NCBI GenBank assembly: GCA_008921705.1
Contig: VFFE01007738.1
Location: 1 to 64,000 of the forward strand
Length of the DNA: 64,000 nt
Reading direction: 5' to 3'
Source: Burhinus oedicnemus
Taxonomy: Eukaryota; Chordata; Aves; Charadriiformes; Burhinidae
A program made the translations under genes and the position numbers. Under the pieces are notes generated by a model, which did not search any database, was not told the DNA's origin, and saw only the letters and a program-made list of their open reading frames with translations. Below are positions 40,201 through 53,295 of the stretch, in pieces; within the stretch, counting starts at the first letter, position 1, and every line of letters starts with the position of its first letter.

Positions 40201-40990
40201 GTGCCACGCATCTTCTCCCACAACCTCTCATTATCTGCGTCCTCCAAGCCCAGCGCTGAGGCTGGTTCCCAGCTTTGCTGTGCTGAATTGCTGCGCAGCA
40301 TTCCTCTGGTGACTGGCCAGCAACAGGACCAACAGAGCAGGCAACTTGCGGGTTTTCTCCCGGGAAGAGTTTCTCTCATCCAGCTGCAATATGCACTAAA
40401 TTTTAGTAACTTAATAACAAAAGGTCTGTTCATCTAAGAAATGTGATTAAGATTGGACAGTAGAGTAAAACTTTGCTCTCATGGAATGGAGATACACAGA
40501 CACACGGACCGAGTGACTGCATAGCCCTTATTGCCTTAGAAAACCTTATCAAAATCCACACAAGAAAATCTGTATTCATCACCTTACACTTTCAAAGGGA
40601 AGCTGAACAAGGTTGGGTTTCCTGATTTGTTTTTGTCCATTTAAACTCTACTGTATGTGGAGGCATGGGCAAATAGGCAAAAATCACAAATACAAAAGAA
40701 GGTTGCTATTTTGTACAATATCTGACAAATGACTTTGTGCTGCTGATCCCACACACCAGATGGTACACTGCCATAACCAAAACTGGTGCTGACATAAATA
40801 TTGTCCATAGTTGCAAATTTTAATTATTTTTGGATGCAAGACACATACACACATTCTTTTTCATCTAGGAGGCTTTGTCATACAACTTTGAAACAAGAAG
40901 TACTGCTAATCAAAATCAAAATATTACTCTAGATTTTCAAACATTCTTAGTTAGTTTGTATAATTGGAATAGGGATAAAACTAGCTTTGC

Positions 40991-41018
40991 CTTTTTTTTT
41001 TCTTTTTTTTTTTTTTTG
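40991..41018. repeat. poly-T run with one C
   Basis: Nine T, one C, then fourteen T. It could be the reversed A-tail of a minus-strand retroposon, but no body is recognisable upstream of it. Confidence 0.85.
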
Positions 41019-41599
41019 CAACATGGGGTGATTTTTACTTTTAAAAAATCTTTGATAACTTGTTGTATTTTGTGATATGCTTGGATGGATGTGAGGATAA
41101 ATTGTAAAGCTGATTTCCCTGAGAAACTTGAGTTGTGCCAAGTTAAATCCCCCAGCTGAGTGAAGCAGCTATTAGGAGCAGGAGGTGGCTCTTTTACCCA
41201 GTGGTGACATGCAGACCCAGGCTTAGCTGAACGAAAGCTTAGTTTCCAGTAAGATCTCCTCCCCATTAGATTAGAAACACATCAACTGGGGGACGGGAGG
41301 GAAGATAGAGGAAAAAGTACATTTCTGGCTGTGGTAAAAATGAGGGGAATACAGAAGAGAGCTCTGTAACTCCAGACAGATGCTGTAGGCTACCTGTACA
41401 CTTCATTTTATACAAGTGACTGTCTTGCAGAAAATCGCTGCTAGAAATCTCACAAAAAGCTGCCATCCGCTGCCAATATTTACACTGAAATTAAGAATTT
41501 TAACTGATGTTACTAAGCAGCATTGAGTGATTCAGAGGTTACCTGCTCAGGAGAAAACTGGTCAGTCATATCTGCCCAGGAATGGGGATCTAAGTTTCT

Positions 41600-41772
41600 C
41601 AACTTGAGCAAGATGAAGAAGGACACAGGAACAGGTTGCTCAGAGAGGCTGGAACCAAGCAAGACCCTGAGAAACTCAATCTGACTTCAGAGTTGCCTCT
41701 GCTTTGAGCAGTGAGGTTGGACCAGATGACCTCCAGCAGTTCCTTCCTGTCTTAAGTATTCAATAATTCCTT
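41600..41772 (+). mobile_element. CR1 LINE fragment, 3' end
   Basis: The wording follows avian CR1 3' ends in order. It has 'ggaacaggttgctcagagaggctg' near 41628, then 'ctgctttgagcagtgaggttggaccagatgacctcc' (about 41699-41734), then 'agcagttccttcctgtctta' and a short ATTCA-like end unit. It is truncated on the 5' side, in + orientation and diverged. The LINE coding region is absent. Edges are approximate. Confidence 0.88.
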
Positions 41773-44700
41773 GATTTCTTTATAAATGTGTTTCATCAGA
41801 GTTTCTGATTCACAGTAGTTGAGACACAATGTCAATCAGAAATAAGCTTACTTATGTTTACTTTGATTCATAGCTTTTTTTTTGTACATGTTTATGACAG
41901 TCACCAGTTACAGTATTGCCTACTACTTTTTCTGTTATGGTTTTCCTCTCACACCCACCTCTAAGCACTCCTCTTCTCTATGGTCACAGAAGGACCTCCC
42001 TTCTCCCAGCTGTTCTGGCCCCAAGCGTAATCACTATGAAAATGGAAGAGGTGGACTCCCAGTTCAGACATCAGGTTCAAGGCCAACACATACCCAGCAG
42101 CAGTTTTTCTCTCTTGCTCCATCCTCAACTGGGCATTCCCAGTGCAGGCAGAAACTTTAGGGAATTTGGTTGGTAAAAAGCTTTGTGCAAAATGTAGTTA
42201 TTCGAAGGTTTATAACTTGTCTACTTCTTCATGAATTCCTGCAAAACAAGGAGGTGCTAGAGCATTTCCAAGAAAAACTCACCAGAAACGTTAACACAGG
42301 CAATACAGGTTGTTCACTTTTCCTTTTTTCTAGGCATTTTTCAGAAATGTCTGACATTTCCTAATCAAACATCAGCTGAGGCAGGTAGCCAGTGTGGAAT
42401 ATTTTCATTCCAACTGTGAAATTTTCACAAGGTTATAAGCAACCAAAACCAGGGACTTACAATATGGGAAGACCTCAGTGACCTCAACAAAATATGGTGT
42501 TACCATCCCTTTCAAAATTAATCCCTTGGTCTCTGCTTGAGAATTGATATGACAAGCTAATAATCTGGACCATAATTTTACATGAGAACATACTTGCTCT
42601 CTAACATCAAGCACCCACCAGTCATGTATTGTCAGTCCAAATCAAACTGAAAATCAAGTCTGGCTAAAATAAAATCTTGATATGACTTTGTCTAAATAAA
42701 AGCTGTGAATGGGAATGCGCATGTCTCACAAGGACTGCTTTGGCTCTGGTGATCTTAGCCCTTACAGGAGCTTTGCCAAACATACCATACATATTTTTGT
42801 CTAACATACCAAACTCTATTTCCTTCAGAAACAACCAAACTATTCCTCCACAGTTATGACAGGGTTCAGAAGAGTGAGAGAAACAGATGACCGCTGGAAA
42901 CTCACCACCAGAGGCGAATAGGCAAGGTTTGAAAATACAGTGAGTACTGACTGTATCCTCGCATTTCCCCACCCAAAAGAACTGTAGAAATGCAAAGATG
43001 AAACCATCCTGCAGCTACTGACAGCACCAACCAAACTAAGGAATAAATAGCATAGATGACCCGATAGCTATTCATACATACAGTACCTGAGGACATGCTT
43101 TGATGTTTGGCTGGGTCCAAGCTATGGGTCACATCACAAAACTCATGACCAACAAAAGGATAAAAGAAAATACACTAGTACTGACTGTTCAAGATGAGAA
43201 AGATAGCAGTGGCCAAAGATGAAAAAGACAAAGTTGTTCCAATAAGAAAAAATAACAGACTCTCAAAATTTAGTTCTACAAGTTAGGAAAATTCCCCTCT
43301 GTATTTCAATTGCCAAAAAAGGAACTACTACTAAAAACAGACCCAAATTCTTACTTGAATCTTAATCTTACCATTGTCTCCACTCACACCGGCTTTTGTG
43401 ACATCCTATTGAATACAAACATGAATACAGAAAACAGCACTAGCAAATCCAGAGAGAGGGGTATTAATTAATTTATGTGAAGCCAAGAATAACCAGAAAA
43501 GATGCCTGAATTGTCATCTCCTTGCAGCTTCTCCCAATGTGTATGATCATAATTATTGTAGCAATGCCAGAAAAACAGGGAGCTATATTTAAACTCCAAA
43601 GAAGGTATTTGGAGTTCAAAATGCTAATCATATTTACGTAGAAAGGGAAGGAAACCTCATAATAATAAACATAAGAATTTTATTGGCTTATTTGTGTTCA
43701 TTAAAATCAGATGTTCTCTGTAGCCAAAAGAACAGGAGCTTACAGCACAAGAAAAGCAGACTTGGCTGGTTAGAGCACAGCAGTTATTTTACCTCACCAT
43801 GTGTTGTTTTTCAAGCTTCTAACAGTCAGATGTCTGCCGGAAAAACACGGTCATCTGCAAGGGCACAGGGAGTTGATCAAATAATAAAGGTTTTGTCTGA
43901 TAAAAACTGATCTAGTTCTAGGGGCAAAAGAGCAAAACTCCTTCCACAGGTTAAAATGGCATTTTATTTCCACCGCTTGGAATGTAGGCTGTTTAAAGTA
44001 TTTTACTTAATAATACAAAAAAAAACCCCAACATTGCACTGAATTTTTTTTTAGTTTCCTTGAACACAGTAGTTCATACAACAATAAACTTACAAAAAAA
44101 TCAGCTGAAGGCAGATCTGACATTCTTCTGACATCAAAATTTGCTGCTTTATAAATCTCTTCCCTCTGGTTATTTACGGACATGAATGATAGAGATGTGT
44201 GTGGCCTGGGCAAAAAAAATGGTAACTTAGATACCATCATGGTCTTAGGCAGCCTCAGATTTTGCATTTTAAATTTGCAGTAGATCTGAAAAGCCTTATA
44301 GCCAAAAACGTACTCCAAGAAAGCAAAAAATAAGATCAATTTGGAGAACAGTGATAATGATGGGATGAGTTTATCTGAATGAATAATGGATGGAGAGACA
44401 TCCATTCTGCCCTGCATTTTTAAAGCTTTTTGAATTGAGCAGGTCAGAAGACTTTAAAGTGTCATTTACCAGAATTATCCAATACCTTTTTAACTTCATA
44501 AAATCTACCAACGTCACTCTGTTTAGGCTGTTATCAACTAGATCAGCCATAAATGAGGCTATACTGGCTGCTAAGTGAAAGTACCTGCTGAAATCAATTA
44601 TACTATATGTACACAACCGTTAACACAGCTGACTACCATCCTCCACACTTAAAGGCACAACTGGCAGAGACAATGCACAGGATCTCCCACTTTTCCCTCT

Positions 44701-47700
44701 TCAGGGCCTGGGCACTCTCAGTCCTATGCTCAGCTGTTCTGTTTCTAACATGGCACCTGAAGGAAACAAGGCTTATGCAAACAGGCTGTCTGTCTCTGTA
44801 GCTGTCTGTTTTCCCAGGGACTTCAAGTTTCAGCCAAACTTACAGAGGAGTGGAAGTCTCAGACATAATGGTAGACCTACAAGCTTTGTAAAAATAATCA
44901 CCTGGGTAAAGGAGAAGTAAGGAGTAAATGCTTTGACTGTGGGAAGAAGAACCCAGCAAGTGAACGTGAGCTTTTTAGCTTTATTAGGGACTCCATCTGG
45001 ACAGGACAGCTAGCAGATGCTCCAGTCACATGAAAATCTTCAACTGCAGCTTGTAATGAAGTGCAAAAGACAAAGATAAAAAAAAGTTTTATTTTTTCAG
45101 GATTTGGAGTAACTAATTGCTTTTTCAGGACATTGAAATGAGAATAGACATGAACCAGGAGGCAGAGAGGCTCAGTATCTACCATATGCTCCTCCATGGT
45201 CCCAAACATTTCTGCTTTACTTCATGTTACCGCAGGTGGCAGCTACCGCTATGGCTTGTGGAAGCTTCCAGTTGCAGCTATTTTTTTGCACAAGATCAAA
45301 AGATGCTTCTCTGCTTTATTTGCTGGGTAACCACTTTTTGAAACATTCCTTTCCCCCACTTTAAAACTGGTCTCAAGTTCTAGACTTGTCAAGTTTTTTC
45401 CAGCTACATTTGAAGTTCAAAGGACAAGCTGTTTTGAAATATTATGATATTATTCTGAATATGTTAATTTTTTCTCGGTTCTCCATTTTCCAAAACCCAA
45501 GCACTAGGACACCATCAGCCATCCAGATACCACAAGTGTATTGGAAATTAATCCTTATTAGCAGAGACCATAACTTCAACTGAGTATATTGATAAGCTTA
45601 TATAATACATTCTTGAAATTTACTCTTAATAAAAATGTGTTCATTTATATACAGGCATTAACCGTTATATTGAAACAGGGATACTGTCAAGTCCACAATT
45701 TGGTCTCATAACTCGTGCTAGATCGTATGCCTTGAAACATAGTCAAATAAAAAAAGACATAGCTATTTCAATGAGTCTTGCCTTTCATACCAATAACAGG
45801 GTTTAAAGGGGACTCTCAGGCATCCCTTATTATGAAACCCAGCCCAGAACAGACGCTGATACTGACTTTTACCTCACTACAAGACACAAGCCAGACTGAG
45901 ATAGTAGGACAGGGAATTCCAGTTTCTGCAAACACAAACAAACTTCAGAGCAAACCACGCTGAACAGCATTGCAGTCCTTTCAGTCCTGAAATGCAAGGA
46001 TCAGGAAGAAGAAGAGGAAGGTCCTCGTCAAAATGTGAAATGGGGCAGAGGCATGCTCAGTGTGAGAGGCCGCCCCAGCGCTCCCGCAGGCACTGCAAAT
46101 GAGCAGGTAACACACGGTCATTATGGAGACACGTTGCTGCATTGGACCGTGCTGGTTTATGGCTGTAACAGAAAGAATGAGCTGCATATTGAACTCAACT
46201 CTGCATGTAAATGAAATTCTACCCTTACGGTAACCCTTGCTGATTTCAAGATGCATGATTATAAATAATGGGCAACGTGTCCTTTTATTACCAGCTCATA
46301 TATTGCCAAAAGAAACAAGCAGGGAAGCTGCATTCATGTCCAGGATTATAGTGCCAGTTCCTGACAGTTTTTTTCCCCTATATCCTTTTGGGTTTTTTTT
46401 CCAAAAGTGACTAATGATAATGGATGGTTGTGCTTATTCCTGCTATTAGTTGAAGCAAAGTCAGAGCAGTTTCAGCCTGGATTAGTGTGGATCATAAAAG
46501 CCTTTGCAAACTAAGTGTTGTTCACCAAAGTAATATACAATTTTCTTTCGTTCCTACATAGTTTTCCTATGTTATTTAGCAACTGCTTGCTAAATGCCAG
46601 TAGTAAAATATCTGCTTTAAAAAGGACACTGGCTGGGGGGGAAGGCATCACAGTAACTGTTGGGAGCTTCAGTTTGTTGTTTTATAAAAGGTAAAAATAT
46701 GACATTGGTTCACATCTCCCAAAGAGTATTTCTGGTGCCTTGCAGCCATAACACACTATCGTAAGGAGTTATACATCTGTAACCGCCTTTTGCAGGAATT
46801 TGTGTGCATAAAATTGTCTGTCCTTTGCCCCAGAGCAAACTCACAGCACTGCTGTGCCTTGTGTCTTCATATCAGCCTGGAGGTTCCTGCCGCACCATGC
46901 TCTGGGGTTCCATGCGCTGGTCACAGAATGAGGGCCCAAGTCTGGCACCTTTGAGTCGTATGAGGAGAAAGAGATGCAGAGGAAGGCTGCAGATGGGGAC
47001 TGACCTGGTAGATAGGCTTTTTTATTACGTTTCGGGGTTTTTTGTCTTCTGTGCAATGCACCACCTATCCTACTCTTTCCCACTCTATGAGTCCAGGTAT
47101 CAGGGACACTCAACTGACAGATCATGCTTAAGACTGACCATTCATGATCTGCCATATCCAGCATGTGGGGTCTAGGAGTGGGAGAGAAAATGTACGGAAG
47201 ATCCATGAAAGTACGAGGGGGAGCAGAAGGTAAAAGCCAATTATATGAGTCACACACTCACTATGAAACACCTCACAGAACCTCCTCAGTCTCCTACCAA
47301 TGCTGCAAATCCACCAAATGGGTTTGCACTATACCTCCTGAGAAGTATAGCCACTCCAGTGCAGAGAAGCCTATTGCTGTACGCTTGAACAATTAAAGTC
47401 AAGAGTGAGATCGCCCATCTTCCTTTTCCTTATGCCTGATATTGCAAATCTAGAGATTACTCACAAATACTTCATATATTGCCATAGGGTAGTATTCAAG
47501 TTTTAATAAAAAATCCACTTCCATGTTCTCTCTTTAGATGTTATTTTAGAGTTACTGCAGTAACTCACCACAGCCCATTATACCGCAAAATGAACCTGGT
47601 GTTCTAAAAAGCCTTCCTGCTTTTATTTTGGCTGTTTGAGAGACATATGGTCTCTCAAGAAATAAGTAATGCCTGACTGCATTCAAAATCACCTTTTGAA

Positions 47701-49539
47701 GTCCATCAGCAAAGTTTATTTGCATGAAGAACTGCATTTTAAAGGTTAGGTTACCTACCTGTTATCATAGAAAAGCTATCGAACTGCTTTAAAAGAGACT
47801 GCTTGAGGCCATGAGAAATTACTTTCCCAAATGTTCTTACTATTAAAGGCTAAATTCACTGAACCAATAACTTTCTGTTAATTTGTAACGTTTTCTCAAG
47901 TGCTGCCTTTGGAATAGAAAATGAAAATAAATTATCCTTCCGTGCTTAACAATGCCTTCCTTGCATATAAATGTGCTCCAAAGACTTGAAGACTGCTTAA
48001 CAATGTCTCTGGGTGTATTTGAGCTCTGCAAACTCCAAGACTTAAGTACCCTAAAAATCAACAAGAAGACACAAGGCACTGACACTTACCTTGGTTGTTT
48101 CTAAACTTTTACATTTCAAGGGCCAATCTGGCTCAAAATAAGAATGCATGTCAGAATGCTCATTTACTTTTCACAACACATACGAAACACACCTGTGGAT
48201 GGTGAATACCTCAGTTCAAGCTCTTTCAGTGTTTTAGAACTCACCCAGGACACAGACTGCATCTTCTGTAAGACAAACTTGATGGCACCAGCATACAGCA
48301 AGGAGACCCTTAAAGTAAATCAATTTGATTAACAGAGACACTTAGGATGTATCTGCTGGTCTTTTTCCCACCCTCAGTCTTATGAAATCCTTGAGATAGC
48401 AAAGACATCAGCGAGGACTGCAAGCAACAGCAAATCTGCCAATCTGAGGAACTGACATTTTGGGTACTAAAGAGGCATTTGCATGAAGAAAGGGCAAGAA
48501 GTCAGGGCTAAATCAATAAATATAAGTAGTAAAAAGCTTTTATCCTGAAGTATACTAAACCCTAATGAGAACCTCAACTTAACTTTAGCCACTCTGACTC
48601 CCTTTTCAACAGTACTTACCAGCTGGTGGTAATTCTGAGGACAGAATGGGGAAAGATGGCACTGGCGGACAGGTGATACTCCATGTCTCTTTGAACATTG
48701 CCTCCAAACCTGCAGATCTATAAAACTGAAAACAAGCAGCAACAGAATAGGTTTGAGTGACAGAGAGGAAGAAAAGGCAGTTCTGAATGTCGAAGGATGG
48801 GAACTGAGGAACTGCTTGCCCAGGTAGGGAATGAGCCCAATCCTCCCACATCCCACACATTGGGCTAAAGAATCAGTCTCTTATTTTCTTTATCCTTAGT
48901 CTAATGAATAGTATTCATTCCCATGTGGGAGTAAAAAAGGAGCTTTCCAGCAGAAAAGAAAAGAAGAAAAGAGGCTGAGCCCTTGGAGACTGAGCAGCCT
49001 GGTGAAGTGTCCTGGTAGAACAGAAGAGTTGGGCTTAGGGCCCAACTTCAAACTGCTCAGAAAACAGGGTTGAAAAGAGCAATTACAACTCTCAGGTGAC
49101 AGTTCTGCTCATCATCTGACACATATCAACAGCTTTAAAACCCAAGCCTGCCACTGCCACCCCTGCCAGACCTGCCTTTTGTTCTCTTCATCCCCTGAGG
49201 CACTGCAGGATTTGACCCTCCAGTTCCCCCCGACAGCACAGCAGCCATGTTCTGCTTCAGGGCATGCCAAAAGCATTAGAGTCTTGACAGGACTGAGCAT
49301 CTGTGCTTATATCTCACATCAAAGCCCAGACAGGATCCATGGACCCAGTGTTCTCTGTTAAGGGGCTTGGTCCACTAGATGTTGTCAAAATTGTTTGGTT
49401 TGGTCTTTATTCAAAATACAGTGTCAGCTACTGCTTTCTTCTATAACATAACCAGGGGACGAGGAGATACTCTTCCCCCCAGGTACTTGCAAACTGATGT
49501 TTAAGTCCTCAACTTGCTTCTCTGCCTCCCTCTGGGGGT
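41773..49539. other. non-coding DNA, no gene seen
   Basis: No supported gene. Chance ORFs reach 138 codons (46841-47257, minus) but have no domain-like features. A 9-bp inverted repeat lies at 43592-43616. Confidence 0.65.
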
Positions 49540-49620
49540 TCAGAGTTCATGCACTTGGGACTGCAGCCCGCGTCTCCCAGCTCACTGAAGTACCCTAACC
49601 ACCAGACTGGACTTACACTG
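49540..49620 (-). mobile_element. probable old tRNA-derived SINE remnant
   Basis: Read on the minus strand, 49613-49560 has a tRNA-like order. An A-box-like 'GTGGTTAGGGTACTTCAGTGAG' is followed about 15 bases later by 'GGAGACGCGGGCTGCAGTCCC', which resembles a B-box. The same wording ('taaccac', then 'gtctccca' in the opposite reading) occurs in old interspersed repeats of turtles, crocodilians and birds. It is not a tRNA gene, because it does not fold into a complete cloverleaf by eye and the B-box is altered. The family name cannot be fixed without a repeat library. Confidence 0.4.
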
Positions 49621-52199
49621 AAAAATAATTAATTCAGGACCAAGAGAGAGGAATCACAAAAAGGAAGATGGCTCCCTAACCATTTTTGCTGTGTGCTACC
49701 TAATGGCTATAATGTATACAACCAGACCTTAAACTGGGGACTGGAAATCCTTCCTCCTCCATGAGCGCGATGGCAGAAAACCCATGCCCTTGCCAGAAGC
49801 AGAGTGTAAGAGGAGAGGTGGAGGATATTCCTTTCTTTCAGTACCCCTCTCCTAATTAGATCGTAGCCCAACAGTTACATTTCTTGCTCATGAAGAGACT
49901 GTAAACTCCCTGAAGTCAAGGTGAATAAGGATCCTGCTTTTGAAAAAAAAAAAAGTCCTTTAATGATCAATTTAATGGCATAACTGTAATAAAATTGCTG
50001 TTTTACTAAAAAAGAGCTCTTTTTGAAGATACTAGAGGCATTTCTGTATTTGTGAAGGCTTTCAAGAACACAAGAGAAATATTGTTATTAAAAGCCCTTC
50101 TCAAGCCTCACCAGCCTGGTGCCGCACAGGACATGAAAACAAGAACTGAAAAGCTTTCACTCTAATAGATAGTTTGGTACGGGGGCAGGGAAACACAGGC
50201 AGGATCCTGATGGTTTTGGAAGAAGGAGACAGCTATCAACAATTCTCTGCAATAAAGATCTCTACTGGTGATGCCAGGAACCTTACATTTGTACCGATTA
50301 CGAAGAGAAAGGTTTCACGTCCTAATTAATGTACTGTCACCCTCACACAGCTTGTGTCCATGTATGATCAACAAAGATTTTGGATAGGTACTGTTTTCAC
50401 ATCGGTACTATTTGATAGAAGAAAGCTAATTACTGATTGCTCCCATCCAAATTAGATTTTAAAAAACAGTATTCCTTGTAATTTAGTATGTAACAAGAGA
50501 CAAAAGCACCTTTAGGTTGTAAAATAGCACAATGAATTAGATTGCACCATGCTATGAGTAAACTTGTCAACATTCAGTGGGAACGAAGAATTGCAGGGCT
50601 TACAACCAGCTGTTTCCAGACTTACAAGAATCCTATGGTTCTGAACTCCTTTCAGACCGTTCGATGCATCCCTTGATCATGATTTCTCTGTAAAGTCTGC
50701 TTATTGGCAGATGGCCTCTATCTGTAAGCTGAGCAGCTCTTGTAAGGATCATCACAACTCCCATCAATTTCTTGAGCATCTGGGCCCTGAGATCTCCAAC
50801 ATAAAAAGCAAATCCCAGTCAGCATTAGTGAGAAAAATAAAATGGGAAAAGAAAATTCTTATTGCCTTAAGTATTAGACACTTTGCTGTGATTTGGGTCC
50901 TGCCTTCCCCAAAGTAATTATCAGTATGTCCAGATCTCATGGCTGGAATCTAAATAACTTGGCTACAAGCAGTACTGTCGCTTTGCACCTACCAGTGCAG
51001 GTCTGAACAAACTGCAACTAAAATTGTTAGTATTTTAAAAACAATTTGGTTTAAAGAAAGTGTGCAAAATGTTCACAAATGGACAGCTACTCCATATGCT
51101 ACTACAGACAGAATGTTCATTCCATAAGTAGGTCTTTAAGAAGAATTCAGGCTCAACATTTTCAGTTTTGATAGCAGGGGAAGAAGACTAAAAAAGTTAT
51201 TATCCTCTTCCTCGGATTGTATTGGCAATGTGATCACCTTAAAAGTCACCCAATATTTTGATACATCAAGGTAACTAGAAAAGTTTAATGGTTTAGTCTA
51301 AATGAAGACAACAAGCTTCTTTAAACAAATGAATATTCCAATGGAGGGTCTGAAACTAATCAATGTTGAATCAATAACCTGGAGATTAAAATTACTTCAC
51401 TGGTATACCATCCAAATGCACAGAAATGCACAAATTGAACACAAAATAAGAATGATGAATAAAAAGCTGAATTTTTATGATAAGGTAGTGCTCAAAAAGT
51501 CTTTGAAATCAATATCAGTATCACCCACGGCTCACTGGGCTTCAATCTGTATCGAATCGCATCTTTAGCAGATACCTTATACCACTCTAAAGAATTTTAG
51601 TTTGCCTGGGGCATGGATTTTTAGGACAAGAAGGAACCCTTGAGCATTATATGTAGCCACGAACCCACGTATTAAAAGTCACTTTGCTATGTGCCCTTGG
51701 AAGAAAAGTATGATTTACAGCAGCTTTAATACACAAGCCCGTTTGCTGAGAATTATTCTATAAACTGTATGTCTGGATGACAATAAATCCACAATCTCTG
51801 CTATTTGCTAAACTAGCCCCTGTTCAGTTTCAGTCTCTAAATGTAGGGTACTCTAAATTATGGTGGAAATGTAGTGAGAAACTTCACGCGGGGGGGACGG
51901 GAGTATTGAAATCAGTGGGTAACAGAGGGAAGGGTGTCCTTAGGCTTTCAGCTGCAGCTTTGCCTCTTCTTGACCTGGTCGTGCTCCCCCACTTGCAGCA
52001 GCTCTCCCACAGATCCCATGGTCAAGACCAGCCGGGTACATGGCAATTAACTTTAGATAATCATCTGATAGACTCTTTTATTCTCATCAAAGCCCATTTT
52101 ACTACAGAGCCTCCGTGGGTTTTGATCATTTAATTAACTGAAGGATTGTTTTCCGGAGCTGACACAACGCCGTTTAAATTTATCTGCCCCTTCTGAACA
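49621..52199. other. non-coding DNA upstream of the CpG island, no gene seen
   Basis: AT-rich with short chance ORFs up to 118 codons (51777-52133, +). GC content rises abruptly at about 52200. It may be upstream flank of AMIGO2 or the first intron of a minus-strand gene, and I see nothing that decides it. Confidence 0.6.
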
Positions 52200-52630
52200 C
52201 CCTGCGGTTCCATCTCCGCCAACGGGGAGTTTCGGTGCGTTTAACGGGGACGGCATCTGCCGCTGCGCCCCCCCGAAACCGCTGCCTCCCCGCTGGCGGC
52301 TGCAGAGCCGGCCCGCCCGTCCCCCAGCCGGGGCGCCGAGGAGCTGCCGGGCGGGCTCGGGGCTGGGCTTCGCACCGGAGGGGCTGAGCCCTGCCGGGCG
52401 GGGAAGCTTTGCCCTGGCTTGGCGGGGGCAGCGGCGCGGTGAGGAGCGGAGCGGGGCGGAGCAGCGGGCGCTCCCCCGCGCGGGGCCGCGGCTCCCCCGG
52501 GGAGGAGAGGGGCGGAGCGGGGGCAGGCGGTGCGCTCCTCCCCCGGGGCACCGACGGCCCCGTCCCGCTGCCGCGGAAGCCCCCGGGAGCCCGTCGGGGC
52601 GAAGCGGCGTTGGGTCCGGCGCTGCGCGGC

Positions 52631-52647
52631 GGGGGGGACCGGGAGGG
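52631..52647 (+). promoter_or_regulatory. G-quadruplex motif upstream of the TATA-like box
   Basis: Seven G bases, then ACC, GGG, A, GGG. This fits G3-N1-G3-N3-G3-N1-G3. More GG/GGGG runs follow to 52662. The motif ends 15 bases before the TATA-like box and is on the same (non-template) strand as AMIGO2. Confidence 0.6.
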
Positions 52648-52661
52648 CGGAGGCAGGAGGG

Positions 52662-52669
52662 GATAAAAA
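52662..52669 (+). promoter_or_regulatory. TATA-like box (GATAAAAA)
   Basis: The only A/T run in several hundred bases of GC-rich DNA, placed on the + strand. With usual spacing, transcription would start at about 52690-52700, inside a pyrimidine-rich stretch that suits an initiator. It agrees with the splice donor 230 bases downstream in the same direction. Confidence 0.55.
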
Positions 52670-52692
52670 CCCCGGCGCCGCGGTGACCGGGA

Positions 52693-52926
52693 GTCTCCTG
52701 CCTTCCCTCCTCACCGGTACCGGGCTCCGGGCCTCCGCTCCATCGCCGGGGGCAGCCGGCTTATCACCGCCTGCGCCCGCGGGGGAGCGCAGCGGAGCCG
52801 CTGCCGCGCTCTCGGCAGCCCCCAGTTTCCCCCGGAGCGGAGCGGAGCATGCGGGGCCGGGGCTGGCGACGGCGGCGGGGCCGGCATCGCGTTGCCCGGA
52901 CATGAAGCGGCCGCCGGGAGCTCCAG
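52693..52926 (+). other. AMIGO2: predicted AMIGO2 non-coding first exon
   Basis: The 3' edge is a good 5' splice site, CAG|GTAACG, with the intron starting at 52927. The 5' edge is estimated from the TATA-like box and could be off by tens of bases. The exon would hold two short upstream ORFs, one starting at ATG 52849 and one at ATG 52902. Mammalian AMIGO2 also has untranslated 5' exon sequence and a single coding exon. There is no transcript evidence here, so alternative first exons in the island remain possible. Confidence 0.5.
52849..52905 (+). CDS. predicted upstream ORF 1 in the AMIGO2 leader (18 codons)
   Basis: An ATG at 52849 with A at -3 opens an 18-codon, Arg/Gly-rich frame that stops at TGA 52903-52905. 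The stop overlaps the next upstream ATG as ATGA. The peptide itself looks arbitrary and any role would be through translation of the leader. It depends on the transcript starting before 52849. Confidence 0.3.
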   Translation: MRGRGWRRRRGRHRVART

Positions 52927-53295
52927 GTAACGCTGCCCGGCGGGGTGGCGGAGCAGACATCCCCCCGGTAGCCGCGGTATGGCGGGCTGGCAGGGTCCGG
53001 AGGGGCAGGAGCCGGGGCTGAGAGGGGCCGCCGGAGCCGGGAGAGACCCGGTTCCTACCTCCGCCGCGGAATGGAGCGGCTGTGGCCGGGCCTGCCCGGG
53101 GAAGACGGTCAGAGACCCCTGCGGAGGGGTGGGTGAGCGAGGCGAGGGGACGGCGCGGTGCCTGGGGGTGCCCCCGGGTCCGGTACCGGCTTGGCCCGCC
53201 CCGCCGCCGGGCTCGCCAAAAGTTTGCCCTCCGCCGACCCCCGGTAGGGATCTGGGGGCTGCAGCGGGCAGTCCCCATCGGGAGGCGGCTAGGAG

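Larger units (their letters stand above)
33400..41599. other. non-coding DNA, no gene seen
   Basis: Strongly AT-rich for much of its length, with only chance ORFs (up to 116 codons). A 12-bp stem-loop is at 37172-37201. A G-rich patch near 38964-38984 and a poly-T run at about 40991-41018 are the only other low-complexity items. Confidence 0.65.

Noticed and set aside
46804..47257. Overlapping 123- and 138-codon ORFs on both strands
   Set aside because: Two open frames facing each other without domain content. Both are likely chance.
52241..53278. 345-codon minus-strand ORF across the CpG island
   Set aside because: It is Ala/Pro/Arg/Gly-rich as expected from very GC-rich DNA with few stop codons. 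It has no domain and overlaps the predicted AMIGO2 promoter and first exon. Other long frames in the island on the + strand (for example 52530-53021) have the same cause.
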